A program made the translations under genes and the position numbers. The notes beneath the pieces were generated by a model. That model saw only the letters and a list, made by a program, of their open reading frames with translations. It was not told the origin of the DNA and did not search any database. A stretch of DNA of 64,000 nt from Serratia entomophila. Lineage in GTDB: Bacteria; Pseudomonadota; Gammaproteobacteria; Enterobacterales; Enterobacteriaceae. How positions within the stretch are numbered: position 1 is the first letter of the stretch; the number at the start of each line of letters is the position of its first letter. This document shows positions 53,598 through 63,039 of the stretch, one piece after another. The DNA is taken from NCBI RefSeq assembly GCF_021462285.1, contig NZ_CP082788.1:1-64000 (forward strand), read 5' to 3'.

Positions 53598-56500
53598 TTA
53601 ACCAAACACATTCCTCCACAAGATAAACATTAGTAATGTTTCATCTGCTTTTTTCCCCCAATAATCTATTAGTCTATATCTTTTTGCGATCTCGGTTTGT
53701 AAACGGTTCACTTCTATCTGACTTGTTAGGGGGGTTCTACTCAACTTTTTCTCAAGATTATCCTTTTCTCTCACTTTATAGTTATATACGTAGCCAGCAT
53801 GATTAAGAACATCATTAATGTTATTGAGTATTACATCAGTATCAATCGGTGGTTTAATTCCTTTCGGGTCAGATAAATATTTCGTCGCCGTACTCCACAA
53901 ATCAAGTCTTCGTGATGATTCATTCTTCTTATTCTCCCAACAAACCACCTCGCGTTTTTTTTCTTCGATCTCATCGCATAAATAATTAATTTCTTTATTT
54001 ATGTCAGCACTCCATTTTTGAGCTCCGACTTTAGGAGGTTTACTCGAAGCTATATATTTTTGTTCCAACTGTAATAAAAGATAATCCCTTTCATTTACTT
54101 TAAGATCATATGTGTAATTTTCATGTTTCAGAGTGTTCTTAATTCTATTTATCATTAAATTAGTATCAATCTGTGCGTGAATTGCTTCCGGCCCAGATAA
54201 ATATTCTGGCACCGCCTTCAACAACTCAAGCCTTTGTGAGGCTGCCTTTTTACAGTTATCTACGCAACTTGCAATATTCAGATCATCATTAATGCTATTT
54301 CGTATTACATCAGTATCAATTGGTAGCTTAATTCCTGCCGACCCAGATAAATATTGTAGCACCGCATAGTTATATCTGGCTTGAGCCCTCAGATCGTTGC
54401 CGGTTGCGGGCAGAGCTGATTTTAAGTCTTTCACCTGTTGCAATGTAATACCCTCGCTATCTACAATGGTATTAAACGCTGGTAGATAGGATGCATAAAC
54501 AGGATCAACCTGACTGCTGGTCGTACCCTTGTTTATAAATTCCGTTAATGTTTTCTTGAAGGTAGATGACTCAAATTCCCCCCCCTCCCTCCTAGGAAGC
54601 GTAGCGTTCATCGAAGCCAGTATAATTATATCATCAAGTTTATGATTTCCTCCGGAAACAGAGCGTTTGCTTCTGGATGAGTTTTCTTCAAACTCAATAT
54701 GTGAGCCGTTTATTTTTACCCGGCTTAGAACGTCAATCATATAAGCATTATATTCTGCAGCATTCAGAAGCGTATCTGCTTTAGTCAACCTGCTGTTTCT
54801 TAACAGAATATCTGCCTGCGCTAGTTGATTTTGGGTGATATTAGCATTTTCGGGTAAGTCTAAAGCATACTTTGCACTCAGTTTACCTACCCGTTCATTT
54901 TCATAAAAATACCTCGAATCTCGAGTTGGAGGTTCAAATGAGGAAGGAAATGAACCGGTGTTACTCCGCGCGTTCCCTATATAAGTATGATCTAATGTGT
55001 AAGAAGAATTATGTGAAGCTTCATGGGTCACCGTATCAACTAATCCACCATGGCGCTGATTTTCTGGCAACATAGCCAGAAAAATTCTTTTCTTACTGTC
55101 ATAGGGCATGGCAAAGGCATCAGGCTTGGATGGATTAAACTGGCGATATTTAAATAAAACAAAGGATGTATAACCCCCTGATTTTTGCTTAGAGAGATAG
55201 TCATGTAGAGTATTGATATTATCTTTAAACCTGTTATAGGCCATGTCTGATATGCTAGAAACATCTACTTTATCAATATCAATGATAACCTCATCATTCA
55301 ATCCAGTGGCTTCATTAATTAATGATTTTAATTGAGATTTAATCTCAGGCTGAGATTCTGCACGTTCAAAAAGAGATTTCACGGAGTTTACTTTTTCATA
55401 TGCACGATCAACAGCTGAAATAACTTCATGAGAAAAATAACTTGTATCATGGTCTAAACTATTTTTGCTCTCGATAATGTTTTCGGAAATTATTTCCGCA
55501 TCCCCATTGGTCATTATTCCTTTAATGGCCGCATCAGTTTTTTCACTGGATATTTCTTCTATCGGTTTAACAGGTGTGAATGTCGTTCTTACTATAGTTT
55601 TTAGATGATTTATCATCTCATCATAAGTATATAAATCAGTCTGACGGGTAAATAGTTCATCCTGAGTGATGGCGTCATTCGGTTCGTCCGAAAATCGTTT
55701 TTTTGAAAAAAGATCAGAGATACTCTGAAGTGTATTACCTAATTTTTGCGTAATCGGATTGGCTCCAGTAAACGAGAGAATCTTCACTTTAGTAGCTGGA
55801 ATGGATTCATAATAACCAATCTCACTGCTCACCGCTTTAGAGCCAAGATACCGAGCCACATTCTTTATGTTATATGGTTCAAGCTCGGGTTGGGTGATGA
55901 CTCCATTTCTTATCAAATAATCTCTAAATTCAGGGTATTTATTAATGACGACATAAGGGTGGCCTATAAGGTTGTTAAGAGTAAGATTGCCATTATTTAT
56001 TGAAAATTTAAACTCAGCAAAACCATAATAGTTACTTATTTCGTCATATGTTGTATTTTTCCCAACCAAGACATAAGTATGGAAATTTAAATTATCATTC
56101 CTATTGTTTCTATTTTCCATTATATCACCAATCATTAACTGGATGTTTTTCAGATTGGCGGAAATGGATTCTTTCTTATCTCCTGTAAATTGTTCTAGCT
56201 GATTAATTAAGTTATCTGTCTTACTCGCCATGTCGTTAAGTGAAGCATTTTGTGCATCTAAAGGTATGCTTTTATCTACCTTAAACTCGTCACTGCTTTT
56301 AAATTTCGAAGAACTGTGTTCAAAAGACTGTATTCTTTTCTCTGCAAAACTTCTAGCTAACACAAGTCTGGAAAATCTATTAAGCATTATATGATGTTCG
56401 GTCGTCTGGTCAAAAGTCACCCGAGCTCTGCCGGAGGGGCCTGAATATACAGCCTCCTGACTATTTTCTGGACTCTCATCTGGCTGTGAACGCTTCTGCG

Positions 56501-59500
56501 AGGTTGATTCACCCTCTTCAGGACGCTTGCTTCCTCCCCTTAGATTTTGTAGTGGTTTATCTAATTGAACACTGTCTTCCAGTTTCTTGCTGATTTTTAG
56601 CTTTGATGACATATTCTTTGCCATATCGTAAGAATTCGTAGTACCTATGCCACTGATCAGAAGCGCCTTATAAATTGCGAGTGGATCACCCGTGTCTACA
56701 GCTATCTTAACGCTCTTCCCTACGATGGCCAGGTCGACCGCTTTATTGCCAAGCATAAGCCCGTATTTAACAACCTTACCGCCAATACGGGTGAACTTTC
56801 CGACTTTAGCTGCAATCCGACCACCAGGAATGCATCCTACAACCAGGCCAGCAACCGCCATTGGGTCAGGATCCTTATCTTCTGTCAAATCAGCAGCAAT
56901 GTCCGCTGCCGATAGTGTGGTATTGAGAACCCATCCCTCCGGCGTGAAAGATGTGATGGCCCCGACAGTAGCATCAACCCAGCTTCCTATATATTCAGCC
57001 TGATGAACATGCAGCTCTGTTTCCTGTATCGTTTCTCCATTAATGGAGCTAGACACTAACTGCATTTCTCCACTGAGGGTAGAGAAGGGCCTTGAAAATG
57101 ACCTCAGATACTCTGCTGAAGTCAAATTATCCCAGGTGAATTCGATATGATATCCAGCGGCGGTTGCAGTGACCCCTGGGTCAGGAATATGAGCACCAGT
57201 AATCGCTCTGGAAATTAATAGTTTGTTTTTTGGGGGCGACGATCCGTTTTTATAGTCACCCTCAATAGTATTTGCAAGATATGAAGAAAGTCTCGTGATG
57301 CTTATCGGCTCCGGATTATTATAATTAAAGAAATATTCGAAACTTGAATTCCCCATCCTAATATCATTAAAGATATCAAAACCGTTGCGCAGACGGTAAA
57401 AGTGAGCGTTCCCATCAGAATCAGGCATATATTCATACTTCTGTTCATTAGCATCATGAGGCATGGCCCATTTGATGTCTTCTAAAAGATCACTCCCTTT
57501 GCCAACATAGTAATAAGGATTTTCAGAATCTAAGCGAACAATAACTCCAGATTTAGCACTTGGGCTATCAGGAAGAAGAAATGTATTTTTAAGTTTATAT
57601 CCTTCTATATCGACAGGTACTAAGTTCGAAACGCCTATACTGGCAAGGTAGGCATTATTCCTGATCTTCTGTGCAAAGCGTCCATCATTTTGTATCTGAA
57701 GCAATACAAGTTGAATACCATGTAAATAGGTTTGTTTTTTCTTCTCATCGGAGAAGCCCTGATAACGTATGTCACGATCAAAATCAAAATGTTCTGACTG
57801 TAGCGTCGTGTTGGCAGGAATGTTATTATGCCATTGATGAGGGGGAGGGGGAGCCATATCCGCCACTGCCCGTTTACGTACTCGAGGTTGAGCAGCATCC
57901 TGGTCACTCTTATCAGAGAACGGCCTAACATCGGTTTGTTGCTGTAATGGTGATGAATGACTCACTGGCTCAACCTTCCTCTCATTCGCAGCAGCATTCC
58001 CCCATGCAGTGTCAACATTGTTGGCTGCCACTTGGCGCTGCTGTGCTTGAGAAAGTGTTACCTCATTGATTTCAATGTCGTTTTTATTTCTTCCTGATTG
58101 CCAGGCTCTTCGTCCCCCTTTAAAAGCGGCCGTAGTGGCGGTATCGAGCACTGAATCAAAAATCATCGACTTCACGGAGTCCATTTTTATTTTTTCACTT
58201 TGCTTTCCTTCCACCACGTGTTGATAAACCGCGCTGAATGTTTTCTCTCTATTTTCGACACGTAAATTATGCACGCCTGCACCTGCGGTTATCCCGGTGC
58301 CAGCCACAAGTTTCATCACGCCAGGCACGGGTGCCGTCAGTAAATTAAAGCCAAGTTGCTTAAGCTTTTTTCCCAGCAAGCCATAAATTGCCTTATAGGG
58401 CTTATCATGGCCCGGCATGGTATAATTATTAACCTTATTGACATTGTACGGTATTTTTATCGAGGCCTTCAGCACCTTATAAGGTAACCGGAAGAGCTTG
58501 GACACGTTGAACGATACCGTATCCAGAGCCTGCTCAAAGGACAACTCAATAACAATGCGGGTGACTCCTTGTGAGATCCGCCGTTGTCCCCATTTTACAA
58601 TATACTCAACAAGTCCCTTCTCTAAAGCAACATATTGCTCCGGACTCATCGGTAATCGCAATTCACCATTACCGGCATTTTCAAGCTCACCGGCAAGCCG
58701 GGTGGCGAAAAGATACCCGGCCGGATCTCCGGTTGAAAGGGTCCCCGCTAATAGCCCCTGTTCCTTCAGGGAGGCAAGTACCTGCTGTGCATCCGGCGGC
58801 GGATAATTACCCACGCTCCGTTCTTTGGCGAGGTTTGCCCAATGTTTGGCAAGGCGTGCGCCCCGTGAATGTTCATCCAGCGGTCTTTCGGTCAGCCGTG
58901 CAGACGCTGCCGACAGACTTTCCTTCACCTTTGTCGCCCACAATTGTGCATAGCCGGCCTGTATTTTTGCTTCGCTAAAGTCGCGGGCGGGGTATTCGGC
59001 TGCCTGAAGGGCGTTGCTCAGGGCGGCGATACTCGCCGTGAGGTCACCTGCCAAATCCGGCAGTAATTTATCCACGGCCTTCAGAGAGGAAACAGCGGCA
59101 GGCAAGCGCTCAACTGACATTTTCAGGACAGCAACCTGCTGCCGCCTGAGCAGATTCTGAATACCCTCTTCCGCTTTTCCCAGACGTTCCACCAGGTTGC
59201 GGGCACTGGCGATATCACCGCCCAGCAGCCGCTCCAGCGTCACCACTTTTACCGCCCGCTGGTTTTCGGGGTTTTCCTGCTTAAGGCTGGCGCTCACCCA
59301 TTCCCTGAGCTGTGCATCCAGGTCCTCCTCACCCGGAGGGTTGCGGCGTTCTTGTTCGTTTCCCAGCTCATCCGTCACGGCGTAAGAAGCCAGTATCCCC
59401 TCAATTTTTTTCAGCTCACCCACTTTTGACAACAACGCAGTGCTGGCGCACTGGATTTTGATGGCCGGCTGCTGCCACAGCCATAAAATGCTTCTGATGA

Positions 59501-60698
59501 TGGAATCGGTAACGACCTGTTCGGGATCCTTCGCAGGGGTTTTGGTGGAGTGACCATGCTGTGCGATCCGGACAAGCCGGTGCGCATGCACTTTCATTCC
59601 CGCAACTGCAGTTTGCGCTTGTAATTTTGTCTTAACAAAATCCATATTCTGCCACATGTTAATCGGCACTTTTGCCAAATCGCTAGGGAGGCTCTGAAGA
59701 TAGGCGGCGACATGACTAACGAAAGTCTGTGAATCGCCCTGAAGCTCACTGGCTTTTTCTGCTTCGTTCCGTATAGTCGAGGAAGAGGTGCTCTGCCCCA
59801 TGTTAATCGACACTTTTGCCAAATCGCTGGAGAGGCTCTGAAGATAGGCGGCGACATGACTAAAGAAAGCCTGTGAATCGCCCTGAAGCTCACGGGCTTT
59901 TTTATTGGCTTTTTCTGCTTCGTGCTGTGAAGTCGCAATCATCGCATCGACGGTGGCTGACTTACCGGCCTCCCACGCCGCTGTCCGGGCCTGCATAAGG
60001 GAAGCCCAGGCGGCATGACCTGACGTCTCTGCCGTCATTCTCCCCAGCGCCTGTATCACCGTATTTTTATCACTGGAGGAGAACGCGCCGGTAAGCTCAG
60101 CGACCAGCATGTCGTGCCGTTTTTCCGGGGTACTGTAGTCATCCATAGCATGCAGGGTATGGACAACGCGGATCAGTGTCTGCATGGTTGACTCCAACCG
60201 TCTGGCCAGCGACTGAGCCCTACGCCGGCTCCCCAACTCGGTCCCCGCGGCTTCCCCTACGTTTTTTCGTGGCAGCTCATGCTTAACCCAGCGTTTTATT
60301 ACTTCGTCAGAAAACTTGTCCGTCAGCCGCTCTATTTTGCCTATCTGTTCCAGCAGCCACCGAGAACCCAGCGGCCCCCCAACGCTTGCCTGAACGTACT
60401 GGCGGGATTTGGCCGCCGCCAGGTCGTCACGCAGCTGCGTCAGTAATCCCTCGTCAACCTCGGGCACCTGGCTGTTATACCCTTTTAGCCTGAATTCCTG
60501 GGCTTCTTCCAAGTGTGTTTCACGAATAAAAGCGAATAAATGGTCATTGTTACTTCCGGCCGACAAGTCTCCCCCCTCATCAGGCGGTGAAACACCCACG
60601 CCGCCCTGGCTGACCCGTTGAAATACTGGGTCAGCATTATCTCTTTCGGTTTCTTTTGAGTGTGTTTCTTTTTCCTTCGACTCACTGGAGTAAGGCAT
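53598..60698 (-). CDS. afp18: Afp18-like giant toxin of the antifeeding-prophage particle
   Basis: 2366 aa, ATG preceded by GAGGA. Polar N-terminal segment (1-60, possible loading signal); helical region with a 43-residue tandem duplication (about 263-305 and 314-356, LQGDSQxFxSHVAAYLQSL); a basic RVRKR site near 938-942 followed by Pro run; a dermonecrotic-toxin-like block (about 955-1370) with glycine-rich hydrophobic helices (1290-1350); a long AT-rich C-terminal part with H1892-E-A-S-H1896 and D1903 (zinc-protease-like); and three related repeats with PIDTDVI motifs (about 2115, 2167, 2275). Afp18 is the cargo/effector of Afp; some homologues carry a Rho-glycosylating domain instead. The catalytic identity here is inference. 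Confidence 0.9.
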   Translation of the reverse strand: MPYSSESKEKETHSKETERDNADPVFQRVSQGGVGVSPPDEGGDLSAGSNNDHLFAFIRETHLEEAQEFRLKGYNSQVPEVDEGLLTQLRDDLAAAKSRQYVQASVGGPLGSRWLLEQIGKIERLTDKFSDEVIKRWVKHELPRKNVGEAAGTELGSRRRAQSLARRLESTMQTLIRVVHTLHAMDDYSTPEKRHDMLVAELTGAFSSSDKNTVIQALGRMTAETSGHAAWASLMQARTAAWEAGKSATVDAMIATSQHEAEKANKKARELQGDSQAFFSHVAAYLQSLSSDLAKVSINMGQSTSSSTIRNEAEKASELQGDSQTFVSHVAAYLQSLPSDLAKVPINMWQNMDFVKTKLQAQTAVAGMKVHAHRLVRIAQHGHSTKTPAKDPEQVVTDSIIRSILWLWQQPAIKIQCASTALLSKVGELKKIEGILASYAVTDELGNEQERRNPPGEEDLDAQLREWVSASLKQENPENQRAVKVVTLERLLGGDIASARNLVERLGKAEEGIQNLLRRQQVAVLKMSVERLPAAVSSLKAVDKLLPDLAGDLTASIAALSNALQAAEYPARDFSEAKIQAGYAQLWATKVKESLSAASARLTERPLDEHSRGARLAKHWANLAKERSVGNYPPPDAQQVLASLKEQGLLAGTLSTGDPAGYLFATRLAGELENAGNGELRLPMSPEQYVALEKGLVEYIVKWGQRRISQGVTRIVIELSFEQALDTVSFNVSKLFRLPYKVLKASIKIPYNVNKVNNYTMPGHDKPYKAIYGLLGKKLKQLGFNLLTAPVPGVMKLVAGTGITAGAGVHNLRVENREKTFSAVYQHVVEGKQSEKIKMDSVKSMIFDSVLDTATTAAFKGGRRAWQSGRNKNDIEINEVTLSQAQQRQVAANNVDTAWGNAAANERKVEPVSHSSPLQQQTDVRPFSDKSDQDAAQPRVRKRAVADMAPPPPHQWHNNIPANTTLQSEHFDFDRDIRYQGFSDEKKKQTYLHGIQLVLLQIQNDGRFAQKIRNNAYLASIGVSNLVPVDIEGYKLKNTFLLPDSPSAKSGVIVRLDSENPYYYVGKGSDLLEDIKWAMPHDANEQKYEYMPDSDGNAHFYRLRNGFDIFNDIRMGNSSFEYFFNYNNPEPISITRLSSYLANTIEGDYKNGSSPPKNKLLISRAITGAHIPDPGVTATAAGYHIEFTWDNLTSAEYLRSFSRPFSTLSGEMQLVSSSINGETIQETELHVHQAEYIGSWVDATVGAITSFTPEGWVLNTTLSAADIAADLTEDKDPDPMAVAGLVVGCIPGGRIAAKVGKFTRIGGKVVKYGLMLGNKAVDLAIVGKSVKIAVDTGDPLAIYKALLISGIGTTNSYDMAKNMSSKLKISKKLEDSVQLDKPLQNLRGGSKRPEEGESTSQKRSQPDESPENSQEAVYSGPSGRARVTFDQTTEHHIMLNRFSRLVLARSFAEKRIQSFEHSSSKFKSSDEFKVDKSIPLDAQNASLNDMASKTDNLINQLEQFTGDKKESISANLKNIQLMIGDIMENRNNRNDNLNFHTYVLVGKNTTYDEISNYYGFAEFKFSINNGNLTLNNLIGHPYVVINKYPEFRDYLIRNGVITQPELEPYNIKNVARYLGSKAVSSEIGYYESIPATKVKILSFTGANPITQKLGNTLQSISDLFSKKRFSDEPNDAITQDELFTRQTDLYTYDEMINHLKTIVRTTFTPVKPIEEISSEKTDAAIKGIMTNGDAEIISENIIESKNSLDHDTSYFSHEVISAVDRAYEKVNSVKSLFERAESQPEIKSQLKSLINEATGLNDEVIIDIDKVDVSSISDMAYNRFKDNINTLHDYLSKQKSGGYTSFVLFKYRQFNPSKPDAFAMPYDSKKRIFLAMLPENQRHGGLVDTVTHEASHNSSYTLDHTYIGNARSNTGSFPSSFEPPTRDSRYFYENERVGKLSAKYALDLPENANITQNQLAQADILLRNSRLTKADTLLNAAEYNAYMIDVLSRVKINGSHIEFEENSSRSKRSVSGGNHKLDDIIILASMNATLPRREGGEFESSTFKKTLTEFINKGTTSSQVDPVYASYLPAFNTIVDSEGITLQQVKDLKSALPATGNDLRAQARYNYAVLQYLSGSAGIKLPIDTDVIRNSINDDLNIASCVDNCKKAASQRLELLKAVPEYLSGPEAIHAQIDTNLMINRIKNTLKHENYTYDLKVNERDYLLLQLEQKYIASSKPPKVGAQKWSADINKEINYLCDEIEEKKREVVCWENKKNESSRRLDLWSTATKYLSDPKGIKPPIDTDVILNNINDVLNHAGYVYNYKVREKDNLEKKLSRTPLTSQIEVNRLQTEIAKRYRLIDYWGKKADETLLMFILWRNVFG

Positions 60699-60899
60699 AA
60701 AACTGTCCTCACGATTGGATTATTGACGACTGGACTCTGAAAAGCGCTATGACCGAATGAAAGTTAAGTGTCTTCTTTTTACCATGCGGATAATGCAGCG
60801 ATACGACGCGACAATATCGCACTCTGCCATCATCTCTTCCTGTGGCTGCATATTCAGTGTATTCGCTGGTATCTGACCTACGCTAATGTGACAAAACTA
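60699..60899. other. Intergenic gap between afp17 and afp18
   Basis: About 200 bp. It may hold a promoter for afp18 alone, but I see no convincing -35/-10 pair or terminator. Confidence 0.4.
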
Positions 60900-61976
60900 T
60901 TAGTTACACTCTGACCTAAATACTTGACAGAGCCGAATTATCGAAAACGTAGATACCTGTGTTTCAGCAGCAGGCAGATTCAGCAAACGGGCAATTTCAT
61001 ACATATAGGAAGTGGTGCTGGACGGGCCGGAAAACATCGGCAGCTTTTTATCCATGTTCTGCTGACGCCAATTCACCACCAACGGTTTTTCTGCCCCTAT
61101 TGAGGTCATCGACTTATCGTTGATAACGAAACCGCCGTACCCCGATTCATGTTCGTCGCGTTCCCTAAGGGAAAATGAATGGCGTCGATACAGCGGCGGC
61201 TTTATCGCCTGCAGCATGCCCTTAAACTTGAAGCCTGTACCTTTATGCTGGTCGCTGCTTGGCCGGCTGCCAATTAAATCCGTGGACGTTTTGATACCCA
61301 ACGCTTCCGCGGCGTTCCAGTCGGCGTATTTTAGCCACACCCAGCCGTGAGGCTGAGTGGTGATCGGCTTCGACATGACCGGCGGCGCTCCCGCCGTTGA
61401 GCTGGCAAAAATATCCAGACGCGGGTTGGCTTCTTTGCTGTTCAGCAAAGACTCATTAGCCTCCCCTCCCAGCTTGCGCAATGTCTTCAGCGGGCGAAAA
61501 AAGCGGATATAGCTGTATGCCAGGCTGGTCAAAACGCGGGCGTTAACCTTGCTTTCATTCAGCAGCGCGTTCATTTGCTTTGCCCATTTCGCGTTATCGC
61601 TTTCCCACCCTTCCAAGAAACCTATCCCGGCATCCTGATTGGTTTTCGTTATAGTAAATGATGGATCTCTAGCTTGATAAATAGCCAGTTTTTCCAGTAT
61701 TCTGCGTAAAAAAGAACGAGCAATATATTCTACTGCCGGAAATTCAAGGAGATCGTTACCCAAGTGGTTAAACTCAAACGCCTGGTTTTCCTCAGATATT
61801 TTTTCAACGCTCTGCGCGACCACACTCTCTTTTAGAGATTTATCTGCTGCTGGGAAAAGTGTGTGAACTTTATCGTAAATATTATTTTCAATATTCCATT
61901 CATATTCTGCAGCCCGTAATATTGCTTTATTAAATTCTTCGATCGCCAGCTGTAACTGTGGTGTTTTAGTCGGCAT
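60900..61976 (-). CDS. afp17: Afp17-like effector or effector-loading protein
   Basis: 358 aa. A polar helical N-terminal half and a C-terminal part containing HGWVWLKYADWNAAEALGI, LRERDEHESGYGGFVIND and a final amphipathic helix. The region around Tyr-Gly-Gly-Phe and the WRQQN segment has no active-site motif known to me. Between afp16 and afp18 in every Afp cluster described. It starts 105 bp after afp16. Toxin or toxin-associated role by analogy. Confidence 0.8.
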   Translation of the reverse strand: MPTKTPQLQLAIEEFNKAILRAAEYEWNIENNIYDKVHTLFPAADKSLKESVVAQSVEKISEENQAFEFNHLGNDLLEFPAVEYIARSFLRRILEKLAIYQARDPSFTITKTNQDAGIGFLEGWESDNAKWAKQMNALLNESKVNARVLTSLAYSYIRFFRPLKTLRKLGGEANESLLNSKEANPRLDIFASSTAGAPPVMSKPITTQPHGWVWLKYADWNAAEALGIKTSTDLIGSRPSSDQHKGTGFKFKGMLQAIKPPLYRRHSFSLRERDEHESGYGGFVINDKSMTSIGAEKPLVVNWRQQNMDKKLPMFSGPSSTTSYMYEIARLLNLPAAETQVSTFSIIRLCQVFRSECN

Positions 61977-62081
61977 AAATATACCTCTTTTAAATAAATG
62001 ACGGGGTGTAAATGCAAACTCACCACTGATTAATATTAATTAGCGTGCGGTATGCTTTTAAATTTTCACATCAGAATTTAT

Positions 62082-62963
62082 TTAAATACCAGTCAGGTCT
62101 GTTTTATCAACCGCGTTGATATAAACACGGTAGCCATCGGGCGTGACCGCCGCAGCTTCACTCTTTTCCCATTCATTAAAAACAGTGTTCATCGGGGCAA
62201 GATATTCTGTCGGCGTCATACCGTAAACCCGCAACGACACCCTGATTTCAGCCGCACTCCCGTCTGAATTGGCAACCGGTGAGGAGTCCAGATTAACGTG
62301 CGTCATAGCAAGACAGGCATCATAATCGCCCCCTAGCGCCACCCTCAATTGCTCCCGCAGTGCATCTGTAATGACCAGTGGAGAAAGGGGCGCTTTTGGC
62401 TCAACGGTGGTAGACAAGGATTTCACCGGGGTCATTTCCTCGCCTTTATCACTCAGGCTAATCGGCACAGTGACACAATAGTTGAGCGAAAGACGTGGGC
62501 GATTGCCCAGCGACTGCCAGAAGTTACCCAGGCTATTCAGGTTTTCTTTGGGCGGCATAACCTGCGTGTAAGCCCCGGGGATATCGGCTAACTGGCGGTT
62601 GTTAATCAACGCCGCCAGGACCTGGGACATCACCTGGATAGCCTGGTTGTCGGGCTGGCTGTCCGGGTTGTCGGCATCCGTGGCGGGGCCGGTTGATTCC
62701 CAATACGTAATAAGGTAGTTGCACTTCACGTTGACCCAACCGGGTAATAACCGTCCTGCGCCGGCATTAAACCCGCGGGACTCTGCAGTACGCAGCTGCA
62801 GGTCTTCGTGGATATCATAAAGAAACACGCTTATCGCGGCATCTGCCTGCGTGGCATCCACATCCGGTAAATCAAAGCGGATTGCCACGGCCTCATTCAC
62901 ATAAGCGCGCAACATCTTATTCATCGCGTTATTCACGTCGACCAGCGTTTGATAATTAGACAT
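62082..62963 (-). CDS. afp16: Afp16, DUF4255 tail-terminator protein
   Basis: 293 aa from ATG 62963 (GAGGA 6 nt upstream; an ATG two codons earlier is too close to it). The N-terminal 190 residues are a DUF4255 domain (NYQTLVDVNNAMNKML, DAAISVFLYDIHEDLQLR, KCNYLITYWE), the signature of Afp16/Pvc16, which caps the tube and sheath and sets particle length. The C-terminal 100 residues form a further domain. It follows afp15 after 76 bp. Confidence 0.92.
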   Translation of the reverse strand: MSNYQTLVDVNNAMNKMLRAYVNEAVAIRFDLPDVDATQADAAISVFLYDIHEDLQLRTAESRGFNAGAGRLLPGWVNVKCNYLITYWESTGPATDADNPDSQPDNQAIQVMSQVLAALINNRQLADIPGAYTQVMPPKENLNSLGNFWQSLGNRPRLSLNYCVTVPISLSDKGEEMTPVKSLSTTVEPKAPLSPLVITDALREQLRVALGGDYDACLAMTHVNLDSSPVANSDGSAAEIRVSLRVYGMTPTEYLAPMNTVFNEWEKSEAAAVTPDGYRVYINAVDKTDLTGI

Positions 62964-63039
62964 ACTCATTCCTCTGCATTAATAGTAAGTCATCACTGTC
63001 CATGATGGTGTTGTGTGTTCTGGCTGTTTAGGCAGCAGG

